The position numbers were made by a program, and so were the translations under genes. DNA of 56,704 nucleotides from Actinomycetota bacterium (lineage in GTDB: Bacteria > Actinomycetota > Thermoleophilia > Gaiellales > Gaiellaceae), in the NCBI GenBank assembly GCA_003162055.1, contig PMNA01000004.1:41779-98482 (forward strand). Reading direction: 5' to 3'. The number at the start of each line of letters is the position of its first letter. The stretch's first letter is position 1. Of this stretch, positions 44,023 through 51,450 are shown piece after piece. The notes below the pieces were generated by a model that was given only the letters and a program-made list of their open reading frames with translations, was not told the origin of the DNA and did not search any database.

Positions 44023-44318
44023 TCGAGCTCCTCTACTGGCAGGGCTGCCCCTCGCATCCCGAAGCGAAAGCGCTGCTCGAGCAGGTGCTGGCCGAGCTCG
44101 GGCGCGACGACGAGATCGTGCTGACCGAGGTAACCAGCGACGCGGAGGCGGAGCGCCTGCGCTTCCCCGGCTCGCCCACGATTCGCATCGACGGCCTCGA
44201 TATCGACGCCATGGGCGCGAACGGGCGCCCCTCGCTCACCTGCCGCATCTACCACCTTCCCGACGGGCGGGTCTCGCCCGTTCCCTCACGCGAGCAACTG
44301 GAGGTTGCACTCGGATGA
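44019..44318 (+). CDS. Small thioredoxin-fold protein, single active Cys
   Basis: 99-residue protein starting at GTG 44019 in a GTGA overlap with the SDR stop. IELLYWQGCPSHPEAKALLE has the beta strand, a GCPSH loop and helix of a thioredoxin fold; the second cysteine of CxxC is His13. RFPGSPTIRIDGLDI carries the cis-proline (SPT). Another cysteine is in LTCRIY. Similar short proteins in Actinomycetota are annotated as thioredoxin-like or as mercury-related; no mer genes are here. A monothiol or substrate-binding role is possible. Confidence 0.75.
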   Translation: MIELLYWQGCPSHPEAKALLEQVLAELGRDDEIVLTEVTSDAEAERLRFPGSPTIRIDGLDIDAMGANGRPSLTCRIYHLPDGRVSPVPSREQLEVALG

Positions 44319-44842
44319 GCATCAAACTCGGTACTGAAGCCCCTCCCTTCGAGCTTCTCGGCGTCGACGGCGCCGATCACGCCCTGGACGACTTCCGCGA
44401 CGCGAAGCTGCTCGCTCTCGTCCAGTACTGCAACCACTGCCCTTACGTCCTGGCCTGGGAGGACAGACTGATGGCGCTGACGCGCGACTACGCTGGACGC
44501 GACCTGCGCATCGTCGCGGTCAACTCGAACGACGTAGCCCGCTACCCCGAGGACTCCTTCGAGCGAATGCAGGAACGAGACCGTGAGCTCGACTTCCCCT
44601 TCGACTATCTCTTCGACGAGAGTCAGGCGCTGGCCCGTGCACTCGGCGCGGAGCACACGCCCGAGGTCTTCCTCTTCGACGAGGCGCGGCGACTGCGCTA
44701 CCACGGAGCGATCGACGACTCTCGCGACGACAAGGCGGTGACGAGGCGCTATCTGCACGAGGCGATCGAGGCGCTACTCGCCGGCGCAGAGCCGCCGGTC
44801 GCGGAGACCGAAGCGGTCGGTTGCAGCGTCAAGTGGAAGTAG
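44315..44842 (+). CDS. Thioredoxin-family redoxin with CxxC (AhpC/TSA-like)
   Basis: 175-residue redoxin. LGTEAPPFELLGVDG opens the peroxiredoxin/TlpA-like fold; the active site is CNHC (Cys39, Cys42) in VQYCNHCPYVLAWED; IVAVNSNDVARYPEDS and HTPEVFLFD (cis-proline) follow. The C-terminus has the GCSVKWK word typical of this subfamily, adding a possible third redox cysteine. Start ATG overlaps the previous stop as ATGA. With the SDR and the small thioredoxin-like protein it forms a redox unit of unknown substrate. Confidence 0.87.
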   Translation: MSIKLGTEAPPFELLGVDGADHALDDFRDAKLLALVQYCNHCPYVLAWEDRLMALTRDYAGRDLRIVAVNSNDVARYPEDSFERMQERDRELDFPFDYLFDESQALARALGAEHTPEVFLFDEARRLRYHGAIDDSRDDKAVTRRYLHEAIEALLAGAEPPVAETEAVGCSVKWK

Positions 44843-44880
44843 CCCCGGAAGAGTCTGCGATTCAGCGGGCATCGCCCGAC

Positions 44881-45945
44881 TCAGCGTTCTTGGAGCCGAC
44901 GGCGTACCAGCTCGAGCGCCTCTTCACGGGTCGAGATCGTCCCGGCCGCGCGCTCCTCGGCAATCAGCTCGAGCAGCTCGCCGACGAGCGGATTCGGCGG
45001 AACGCCCAGCTGATCGCCGCGCAGTAGCGGCTCGTCGGGCTCCGTCTCCCGCGCCAGGCGAACGGCGTCCGCATACTCAGCCGCGCCGAGAAAGGCGAGC
45101 GCGTCGAGCGCCCAGGGCTCGGTCGCGCGGCGGAAGCGGTGGATCTGGCGCGGCGAGTCGTCGGCCGGTGGCTGGGCTCGGAGCAGCTTGCCCGAATAGC
45201 GATCGAGCTCGTTTGAGATCGGGAACCGCTGCAGGTGCTCGCCGAAAACGGTCACCAGCCGCAGCCAGGACGTGTCTACGAGCTCGCGCTCGACGCGGCC
45301 GGCAAGCGCGAGCGAGCCGTCGAGAGGAGCAAGCAAGCCGAGCTCCTCGAGCCGCTCATAGCCGGACCAGGCGAGTTTTTCCAGCTCGGCCAGGATTCGC
45401 TCGCCGGCCGGCGCGCTCACGAGCCCGGCGTGCGAGCGGACGAGCGCTTCGCTCTTCCGATCGAGAGCAAGCCCGAGCTCCTGCTCGAGCCTGACCGCGC
45501 GCAACAGCCGCAGTGGATCGTCGTCGAAGACGCGCTCGGAGACGACTCTGAGCCGACGCTCGGCGAGATCGCGCCGTCCATCGAACGGATCGACCACCTC
45601 GCCGCCCGCAAGCGGATCGGCGATCGCGTTGACGGTGAAGTCGCGCAGCGCCAGGTCCTCGGCGAGAGTTCCCCTGAGCGGCGTGAAGTCGACACACTCG
45701 CCGCCTACGAACGTGACTCGCCAGGCGCCGTGGCGCTCGGAGAGAGGGAAGGGGGCGCCGCCGCTCGTTTTTGCGAACAGGCGCGCCGCCTTCTTCGGAT
45801 CCGAGCACACGATGTCGAGATCGGCGAGCTCTCGACCGAGCAACTCGTCTCTGACGGCGCCGCCGACGAGATAGACCTCTTCGCCGGTAAGCACCTCGCG
45901 AACGAGATCGAGTAGATCAGGCGTCGACGATGACACGGCGCGCAC
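44881..45945 (-). CDS. CCA-adding tRNA nucleotidyltransferase family protein
   Basis: 354-residue class II nucleotidyltransferase. LVGGAVRDELLGRELADLDIV carries the GG...D-x-D catalytic head, here followed by DFTPLRGTLAEDLALRDFTVNA and the DD-x-LR-x-RA words DDDPLRLLRAVRL. It is likely the CCA-adding enzyme, which fits the absence of encoded CCA in all six tRNA genes here; poly(A) polymerase activity is the alternative. No HD domain is present. It overlaps alr by 29 nt if the ATG at 45945 is used, or 20 nt with GTG 45936. It lies where tsaE is often found after alr. Confidence 0.87.
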   Translation of the reverse strand: MRAVSSSTPDLLDLVREVLTGEEVYLVGGAVRDELLGRELADLDIVCSDPKKAARLFAKTSGGAPFPLSERHGAWRVTFVGGECVDFTPLRGTLAEDLALRDFTVNAIADPLAGGEVVDPFDGRRDLAERRLRVVSERVFDDDPLRLLRAVRLEQELGLALDRKSEALVRSHAGLVSAPAGERILAELEKLAWSGYERLEELGLLAPLDGSLALAGRVERELVDTSWLRLVTVFGEHLQRFPISNELDRYSGKLLRAQPPADDSPRQIHRFRRATEPWALDALAFLGAAEYADAVRLARETEPDEPLLRGDQLGVPPNPLVGELLELIAEERAAGTISTREEALELVRRRLQER

Positions 45946-46939
45946 GGCGGCGATCGGAGCAGATGCCGCAGGTGATCTCGTAGTTGATCGTGTCGGACAC
46001 GCGAGCGTGATCCTCGACCAGCAGGCCGTCGCCGACGATCACGACCGGGGTGTCGACCAGCAGCTCGCGTTCGAGCAAGACGGCGATGGAATCCATCGAG
46101 ACAGTCCCGATCACCGACCGGCGCTCGCCTGCTATGAGCACCTCGCTGCCGGTCATGTCGCGGCGGAAGCCGTCCGCGTAGCCGACGGGAACCAGTCCGA
46201 TCCAGGTCGGCTCGGTCGCGACGAAGCGGCGGCCGTAGCCCGTGCTCTCGCCCGGTTGAAGCTGCTTCACCTGAGCGAGGCGGCTCTCCCAGCGCAGCAC
46301 CGGCTCCAGACCGTCGTCGTCCGGATCGGCGCCGAAGGGCGACAGCCCGTAGAGAGCGATACCACAGCGAGCGGCGTCGAAGTGCGATTCGGATAGGCGC
46401 AGCACGGCCGCACTGTTGGCGATGTGACGCGTCAGCTCGGCATAGGGCTCGGTGATCTCGCGGAAGCGCTCGACCTGGGCGCGAGCGAACTCGAGATCGC
46501 AGTCGGCGGTGGCGAGATGACTCATCAGCCCGACTACGTTGCGGCCCGGCGGGGAGAGGATCTCCGAGAGACCGAAACGGCCCATGCCGGTGTCGAGCTT
46601 GAGATGGACGCGCACGCCCTCGGGTATGTCCGCGTCCACGACGGTGATCTCGAGTCCCGCCTCGCGAGCCCGCGCAATCTCGGCGGGAAGCAGAGGGCTC
46701 ATCACGAGAATGCGCGCCGTTGGATACTCGGCCCGCAACTCGAGCGCCTCGGCGAGCGTGACCACGCAGAGAGTGCGGGCGCCGGCGCTGAGCGCCGTGC
46801 CGGCCGCATCCACAGCCCCGTGCCCGTAGGCGTCCGCCTTGACGACCGCCCACAGGTCTGACCCGTCGAGCGCGGTAATCAGGTGCTTGACGTTGCGGCG
46901 CAGCGCGCCGAGGTCGATCGTCAGCTGCGAACGGTGCAT
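45917..46939 (-). CDS. alr: Alanine racemase
   Basis: 340-residue PLP enzyme making D-alanine for peptidoglycan. Lys34 in WAVVKADAYGHGA binds PLP; KLDTGMGRFG, NSAAVLRL, RCGIALYGL, VGYADGFRR and VIGTVSMDSI complete the family pattern. At 340 residues it is slightly shorter than usual (360-380), mainly through a compact middle region. ATG at 46939 (MHRSQLTIDLGALRRN) is supported by homology and by a TACGAT box 6 nt upstream; the longer frame to 47053 is not needed. Confidence 0.95.
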   Translation of the reverse strand: MHRSQLTIDLGALRRNVKHLITALDGSDLWAVVKADAYGHGAVDAAGTALSAGARTLCVVTLAEALELRAEYPTARILVMSPLLPAEIARAREAGLEITVVDADIPEGVRVHLKLDTGMGRFGLSEILSPPGRNVVGLMSHLATADCDLEFARAQVERFREITEPYAELTRHIANSAAVLRLSESHFDAARCGIALYGLSPFGADPDDDGLEPVLRWESRLAQVKQLQPGESTGYGRRFVATEPTWIGLVPVGYADGFRRDMTGSEVLIAGERRSVIGTVSMDSIAVLLERELLVDTPVVIVGDGLLVEDHARVSDTINYEITCGICSDRRRARRVIVDA

Positions 46940-46945
46940 CGCTTC

Positions 46946-46951
46946 ATCGTA
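46946..46951 (-). promoter_or_regulatory. Putative -10 box of alr (leaderless)
   Basis: TACGAT on the minus strand, 6 nt before the alr ATG. The divergent gap to the methyltransferase gene is 117 bp. Confidence 0.42.
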
Positions 46952-47056
46952 GAAGGATGCGGCGGCGCTCGCGCCGCTCTCGTCGGGCGGCACGTTCCTC
47001 TCGCCTGGACGGAGAAAGACCCGCCGCTTCCGTCCCGCGGTGGCAGACTCCATTGG

Positions 47057-47758
47057 ATGAGCTCGTACGATCCGTTCGCGCAGAACTACGACGCGTGGGC
47101 CGCCGACATGACAGGCGACGTCGCCTGGTACATGGAGCTGGCCCGCCAGGCGGACGAACCGATCGTGGAGCTCGCGGTCGGCACCGGTCGCGTGGCAGTA
47201 GAGATAGCGCTCGGGACGGGAAAACGTGTGCTCGGTATCGACTCCTCACCGGCGATGCTCGCGGTCGCGCGCGAGCGCGTTGCCGGCCTGCCGATCGATC
47301 TCCGCGAAGGAGACATGCTCGACTTTGCCGTCGATGAGCCCGTCGATCTCGTCATCTGCCCGTTTCGCTCGCTCCTCCACCTGCCGACATGGCACGATCG
47401 CCGGCTCCTCTTCGAGCGGGTCGCCGCGGCTCTTCGCCCGGGTGGCCGGTTCGCCTGGAACGCGTTCGTCTTCAGCGCGACGATCGCGGCGCAACTCGAC
47501 GGTAAGCGCGTCCAGCGCCCAGGCGGGCTCTGGGAGGTAGCTCGCTACATCGCAGCCGATAGTCGGATCGAGCTGACACGCGGACGCGGAGAGACCACTC
47601 TCGGCACGATCTGCCTGTGGTGGGCGACGAAGTCCGAGTGGGAAGGGCTGATAGACGTCACCGGCCTCGAAGTCGAGGCGTTGTACGGCGGCTTCAACCG
47701 GGAGCCCTTCGACGACGACTCGCTCGAGTTCGTCTGGGTCGCGCGCAAACCGGTGTAG
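47057..47758 (+). CDS. Class I SAM-dependent methyltransferase
   Basis: 233-residue methyltransferase. It opens YDPFAQNYDAWAADM, then motif I IVELAVGTGRVAVEIAL, VLGIDSSPAMLAVAR, DMLDFAVDEPVDLVICPFRS in parts, and LRPGGRFAWNAF. The PFRSLLHLP stretch is typical of a broad unassigned family. ATG at 47057 lies beyond a CAGACT word 7 nt upstream, possibly another leaderless promoter. Its end is 13 bp from convergent nnr. Substrate unknown. Confidence 0.87.
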   Translation: MSSYDPFAQNYDAWAADMTGDVAWYMELARQADEPIVELAVGTGRVAVEIALGTGKRVLGIDSSPAMLAVARERVAGLPIDLREGDMLDFAVDEPVDLVICPFRSLLHLPTWHDRRLLFERVAAALRPGGRFAWNAFVFSATIAAQLDGKRVQRPGGLWEVARYIAADSRIELTRGRGETTLGTICLWWATKSEWEGLIDVTGLEVEALYGGFNREPFDDDSLEFVWVARKPV

Positions 47759-47770
47759 GCGACGACGTCC

Positions 47771-49189
47771 TCAGCGATCCCGCGCGATCGCCGCCGGCAG
47801 CATCCGCACAACATCGCCGGCGATGACGCCGACCTGTGGCTCGATCAGCTGCGCGGCGCGGCCGTGAGCGACCGCAGCCGCGGCGGCCGCAAGCGCGGGC
47901 TCGAGACCCTTGGCCAGGAAGGCGGCGATGACGCCGGTGAGGACATCGCCCGAGCCGGCGGTTGCCAGAGCCGGAGTTCCTTCCTCGCATACGATCGCCT
48001 CGCCCGAGGGCGAGACGACTATCGTGTCGGCGCCCTTGAGCAACGTCACCGCCGCGAAACGATCGGTGCACTCACGCGCGGCGGCCAGGCGGTGCTCGTT
48101 CACCCAGGAGGAGTCCTTGCCGAGCAGGCGCGCCAGCTCGCCGGCGTGCGGTGTCAGCACGACCGGCGACGCCCATTTCCCGGGCTCGAGCCCGAACAGG
48201 GCATCGGCGTCCACGACCGCCGGCAGCGTCGTTTGCTCGAGCAGTTGGCGCACGAAAGCCTGCGTCTCCTGCGAGCGCCCGATCCCCGGTCCGAGCGCGA
48301 GGGCCTGCGCGCGCGGCTCGAGCTCGGCGACTAAAGGAAGCGCCGCTGTCGTCAGACACCCGTCTTTGCTCTCAGGCGCCGGCCGCTTCACGGCTTCGAG
48401 CAATCTCAACTCGACCGGAGGAAGTACCGAGCGCGGAACAACCAGCGTGACGTAGCCGGCGTCGGCGCGCATGGCCGCCTCGCCAGCGAGACAAACGGCG
48501 CCGGAGAGCCCGGGCGAGCCGCCGACGACCAGCACCGAGCCGGCGCTGAACTTGGTGCTGGATTCGGCCCGCCGCGGTAGCAGCGAGAGCAGCTTGGGCC
48601 TGGCCAGTCGGCAGACGGTCTCGCCGTTCGCCAGACCGATATCGACGATCTCCAGCTCACCGCGGTGGAAGCGACCGGGTGCCACGACATGCCCGACCTT
48701 GCGCGCGTAGAAGGTAACCGTCACGGCGGCGTTCACCGCCGGCCCGGCCAGCTCTCCCGTCGAGGCATCCACGCCGGAGGCGATGTCGACCGAGACGATC
48801 GGTGCCGCGGCCGCATTCATCTGCTCGATCAGGGCGGCGGCGTCAGCACGCGGCGCACCGGAGAAGCCTGTACCGAACAGCGCATCCACGATCACGTCCG
48901 GCTTTCCCAGCTCCCGCTCTCCGCTCTTCACCTCTACGACACGCACTTTCCGTCCGCCCGAGCGCAGGACGTCGGCCGCAACCAGCCCGTCGCCGCCGTT
49001 GGAGCCGCCGCCGCAAACAACGGTGTACGCCTTGGCGTTAGGGAAGCGGCGCAGCGCCGACTCGGCCACGGCTGTGCCGGCCCGCACCATCAGCTCGCGC
49101 ATCGAGTCCGGATAGCCGGGGTAGGCCTCTTCGACCGCGCGCATCTCGGCGGAGCTGAAGAGCGGGTCGAAGGTCGAGCTGTCGCTCAC
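47771..49189 (-). CDS. nnr: Bifunctional NAD(P)H-hydrate epimerase/dehydratase
   Basis: 472-residue repair enzyme for hydrated NADH and NADPH. The N-terminal YjeF epimerase domain has MRELMVRAGTAVAESAL, VVCGGGSNGGDGLVAADVL and VDALFGTGFSGAPR; the C-terminal ribokinase-like dehydratase (from about 205) has VLVVGGSPGLSGAV, LTPHAGELARLL, LLKGADTIV and ATAGSGDVLTGVIAAFLA. It overlaps acpS by 4 nt (ATGA) in the usual acpS-nnr-alr order, with a methyltransferase gene inserted on the other strand before alr. Confidence 0.95.
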   Translation of the reverse strand: MSDSSTFDPLFSSAEMRAVEEAYPGYPDSMRELMVRAGTAVAESALRRFPNAKAYTVVCGGGSNGGDGLVAADVLRSGGRKVRVVEVKSGERELGKPDVIVDALFGTGFSGAPRADAAALIEQMNAAAAPIVSVDIASGVDASTGELAGPAVNAAVTVTFYARKVGHVVAPGRFHRGELEIVDIGLANGETVCRLARPKLLSLLPRRAESSTKFSAGSVLVVGGSPGLSGAVCLAGEAAMRADAGYVTLVVPRSVLPPVELRLLEAVKRPAPESKDGCLTTAALPLVAELEPRAQALALGPGIGRSQETQAFVRQLLEQTTLPAVVDADALFGLEPGKWASPVVLTPHAGELARLLGKDSSWVNEHRLAAARECTDRFAAVTLLKGADTIVVSPSGEAIVCEEGTPALATAGSGDVLTGVIAAFLAKGLEPALAAAAAAVAHGRAAQLIEPQVGVIAGDVVRMLPAAIARDR

Positions 49190-49575
49190 TTCAGGTCCTC
49201 TTCCACGATTGAAAGGATCGCAACCGCCGCGGCCATCCCCTTGGAGTGAGTCAACGAGAGATCGACCTGGCCGACCCCCATCCTCTTTGCCCAGGCTTCA
49301 GTCTTCCCTGAGAGCGAGACCGAGGGGCGTGGGCGCCCGGCGATCTCGATCTCCGCCCAGGTGAAGTGCACGCCGCAGCCGAGCGCCTTGCCGACTGCTT
49401 CCTTGCCCGCAAAGCGCGCCGCGTAGCTCTGCGCCGGGTTGGCGCGCGAGTCGCAGTAGCGGCGCTCGGTCTCGGTGAAGCAGCGCTCGCGGAAGCGAGG
49501 GCGCTCGAGCGCCGAGCGAATCCGCTCGATCTCGATCAGGTCGAGCCCGACCCTCAACGAAGCGTCGCCAGCCAT
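49186..49575 (-). CDS. acpS: Holo-[acyl-carrier-protein] synthase
   Basis: 129-residue phosphopantetheinyl transferase that activates ACP for fatty acid synthesis. VGLDLIEIERI holds the Mg2+ Asp, and FAGKEAVGKALGCGV holds the catalytic Glu/Lys; WAEIEI and LSLTHSKGMAAAVAI are also characteristic. It overlaps the HAD gene by 22 nt upstream and nnr by 4 nt downstream, so all three probably share one transcript. Confidence 0.94.
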   Translation of the reverse strand: MAGDASLRVGLDLIEIERIRSALERPRFRERCFTETERRYCDSRANPAQSYAARFAGKEAVGKALGCGVHFTWAEIEIAGRPRPSVSLSGKTEAWAKRMGVGQVDLSLTHSKGMAAAVAILSIVEEDLK

Positions 49576-50330
49576 TCGGGAAGATCCGCGATCGAGGAGA
49601 GAAGCACGGTCGGACGAATCCCCGAGCGCTCGTAGACGTCGGGGCGGAACTTACCGGTGCGCACGAGCGCGGTGCGCATGCCGTGCAGCTGTGCGCCGCG
49701 AATGTCCGACGCCAGGTCGTCGCCGACCACCAGGGCCTGGCCGGGATCGCTGTCGAGCGTCTCGAGCGCGGCGGCGAAGAAGGAGGAGCTCGGCTTACCG
49801 AGCACGGTCGCGTGCACGCCGGCCGCGTACTCGAGCCCGGCGACGTAGGCGCCCGTATCGAGCAGCGGCCCATGCTTGGTCTGCCACCACGGATTGCGGT
49901 GCAGACAGAAGAGCTCGGCTCCGGCCTCGAGCTCGGCGAAGGCCCGGGCCAGATTCATATGCGAGAAGACGCGCCCGGTCTCCTCGGTCTCGTCCGCCCC
50001 GCCAAGCAGCACGGCGTCCGCGCTCTCGCCGACCAGCTCGATTCCTTTCAGATCTTCGACGATCGCCGACATCGTCAGGGCCAGGACGCGACGGCGGGCG
50101 AGCACTCGGGCCGCCGCCCGCGGCGCCGTCTGCAGCTCTTGCTCCTCGATGTCGAAGCCGTTCGAGCGCAGCAACTCGGTAAGGCGGGCGCGCGGGCAGG
50201 TGGTGTTGTTGGTCAGGAAGCGGAGCCTGTGACCGGCTTCGCGCAGGCGGCGAACGGCACCGGTGGCTCCCGGAATCGCCTCGTTCGAGACGCACAGCAC
50301 GCCGTCGATGTCGATCAGGATCGCGGCCAC
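49554..50330 (-). CDS. HAD phosphatase, NagD-like (class IIA)
   Basis: 258-residue HAD hydrolase. Motif I ILIDIDGVLCV (Asp nucleophile), motif II FLTNNTTCPR, a class IIA cap (about 80-170), motif III LGKPSS and motif IV VVGDDLASDIRGA are all intact. NagD-type enzymes hydrolyse phosphosugars or nucleotides; bacterial members are broad. GTG at 50330 follows TAGACT by 7 nt. It heads the HAD-acpS-nnr transcript. Confidence 0.9.
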   Translation of the reverse strand: MAAILIDIDGVLCVSNEAIPGATGAVRRLREAGHRLRFLTNNTTCPRARLTELLRSNGFDIEEQELQTAPRAAARVLARRRVLALTMSAIVEDLKGIELVGESADAVLLGGADETEETGRVFSHMNLARAFAELEAGAELFCLHRNPWWQTKHGPLLDTGAYVAGLEYAAGVHATVLGKPSSSFFAAALETLDSDPGQALVVGDDLASDIRGAQLHGMRTALVRTGKFRPDVYERSGIRPTVLLSSIADLPEWLATLR

Positions 50331-50337
50331 GTACGCG

Positions 50338-50343
50338 AGTCTA
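50338..50343 (-). promoter_or_regulatory. Putative -10 box of HAD-acpS-nnr (leaderless)
   Basis: TAGACT on the minus strand, 7 nt before the GTG start. The wider word ATAGACTCGCG closely resembles the fabI one (CTAGACTCGCG). Confidence 0.5.
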
Positions 50344-50378
50344 TTGATCCCGGTAGTGATACGGGAGCGAGCGCCTGA

Positions 50379-50606
50379 TCAGCTGCTCGATTTCACCTTC
50401 GCGGCGCCCTGCTCGGTTTGCGTGAAGCGCTCGCCTTCCTCGCTAACGTAATCGGCGTCGAGCAGTTCGCGCAGGATGCTGCGGACCCGGTAGAGAGGCA
50501 TGCCCGTGACGTTTGCCACGTCTTCCGCTGTGGAGCCCGGACGCACGGCCTCGAGCATCAGCCTGCCCGAGGTGCTGAGCGATCCGTCCGGCTTAACGCA
50601 TGGCAT
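50379..50606 (-). CDS. Small winged-helix protein
   Basis: 75-residue single-domain protein. The middle (AEDVANVTGMPLYRVRSILREL) is a helix-turn-helix, and LLDADYVSEEGERFTQTEQGA is the wing, as in MarR/DUF-type transcription factors reduced to the core. ATG at 50606 has AGGAGGTCGAG upstream. It starts 9 nt after the 1-Cys peroxiredoxin stop, so it may regulate or be co-regulated with it; no cysteine-based redox switch is obvious (only Cys3). Confidence 0.75.
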   Translation of the reverse strand: MPCVKPDGSLSTSGRLMLEAVRPGSTAEDVANVTGMPLYRVRSILRELLDADYVSEEGERFTQTEQGAAKVKSSS

Positions 50607-50615
50607 CTCGACCTC

Positions 50616-51278
50616 CTAGAGCGACTTCTTGCATAGGTACCAGTCGATGCACTCGAGCCCCTTCTCGCCGACTCTTTCCTCCGCCTGCTCGGTCGTGCGC
50701 GGAGCGCCAATCAACACCTTGTCGCCGGGGTGCCAGTTGGCCGGAGTCGCAACGTTGTGCTCGTCGGCGGTTTGCAGCGCATCGATCAGGCGAACGATCT
50801 CGTCCATGTTGCGACCGGTCGAGAGCGGGTAATAGATCATCGCGCGCAGGATCCCCTTCGGATCGATGACGAAGACACAGCGGCTGGCCTCGGTCGTGCT
50901 CTCGCCGGGCTGGACCATGCCGTAGGCAGCCGCAACTTTGCGATCGAGGTCGGCGATGATCGGGAACTGGATCTTCACTCCGGCCTTCTCCTCGATGTTC
51001 CGGACCCAGGCGATGTGCGCCGAGAGGCCGTCGATCGAGAGGCCGAGCAGCTCGGTGCCGCGCTTCTGCAACTCCGGGTAGATCTCGGCGAAGGCGATGA
51101 ACTCGGTCGTGCACACGGGAGTGAAGTCGGCCGGGTGAGAGAAGAGGATCAGCCAGCTGCCCTCGAAGTCGGCCAGCTTGAGCGCGCCATGAGTTGTCAC
51201 GGCGTCGAAGGCGGGCGCCGGCTCGTTCAGGCGCGGAAGGGTGGCGCGAACCTCCGGTTCCTCGATGGTCGTCGTCAT
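50616..51278 (-). CDS. 1-Cys peroxiredoxin (Prx6 type)
   Basis: 220-residue peroxidase reducing H2O2 and organic peroxides. Peroxidatic Cys56 is in HPADFTPVCTTEFIA; FPIIADLDRKVAAAYGMVQ, AMIYYPLSTGRNMDEIVRL and TPANWHPGDKVLI are typical of the Prx6 group, including the long C-terminal arm. Three more cysteines (SRC, LEC, YLC) are present, so a resolving cysteine cannot be excluded. ATG at 51278 has GAGGAGG a few nt upstream. The 172-bp gap to glmS shows no gene. Confidence 0.94.
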   Translation of the reverse strand: MTTTIEEPEVRATLPRLNEPAPAFDAVTTHGALKLADFEGSWLILFSHPADFTPVCTTEFIAFAEIYPELQKRGTELLGLSIDGLSAHIAWVRNIEEKAGVKIQFPIIADLDRKVAAAYGMVQPGESTTEASRCVFVIDPKGILRAMIYYPLSTGRNMDEIVRLIDALQTADEHNVATPANWHPGDKVLIGAPRTTEQAEERVGEKGLECIDWYLCKKSL

Positions 51279-51450
51279 GACTACCTCCTCGCTCGTGATT
51301 GCAGCCTCCCGCCCAGCCGCCTTGGCAGCTCGGAAGCACTGTTGTTATCCACCTTTCCGCGCCGAAGGAGGTCGAAACACTTACGGCTCTTAGCGTGCCG
51401 AGGAGGCACCGGGGCTCGGGCTCGGCGCCGCCGAATGGCCCAGCGGACGG

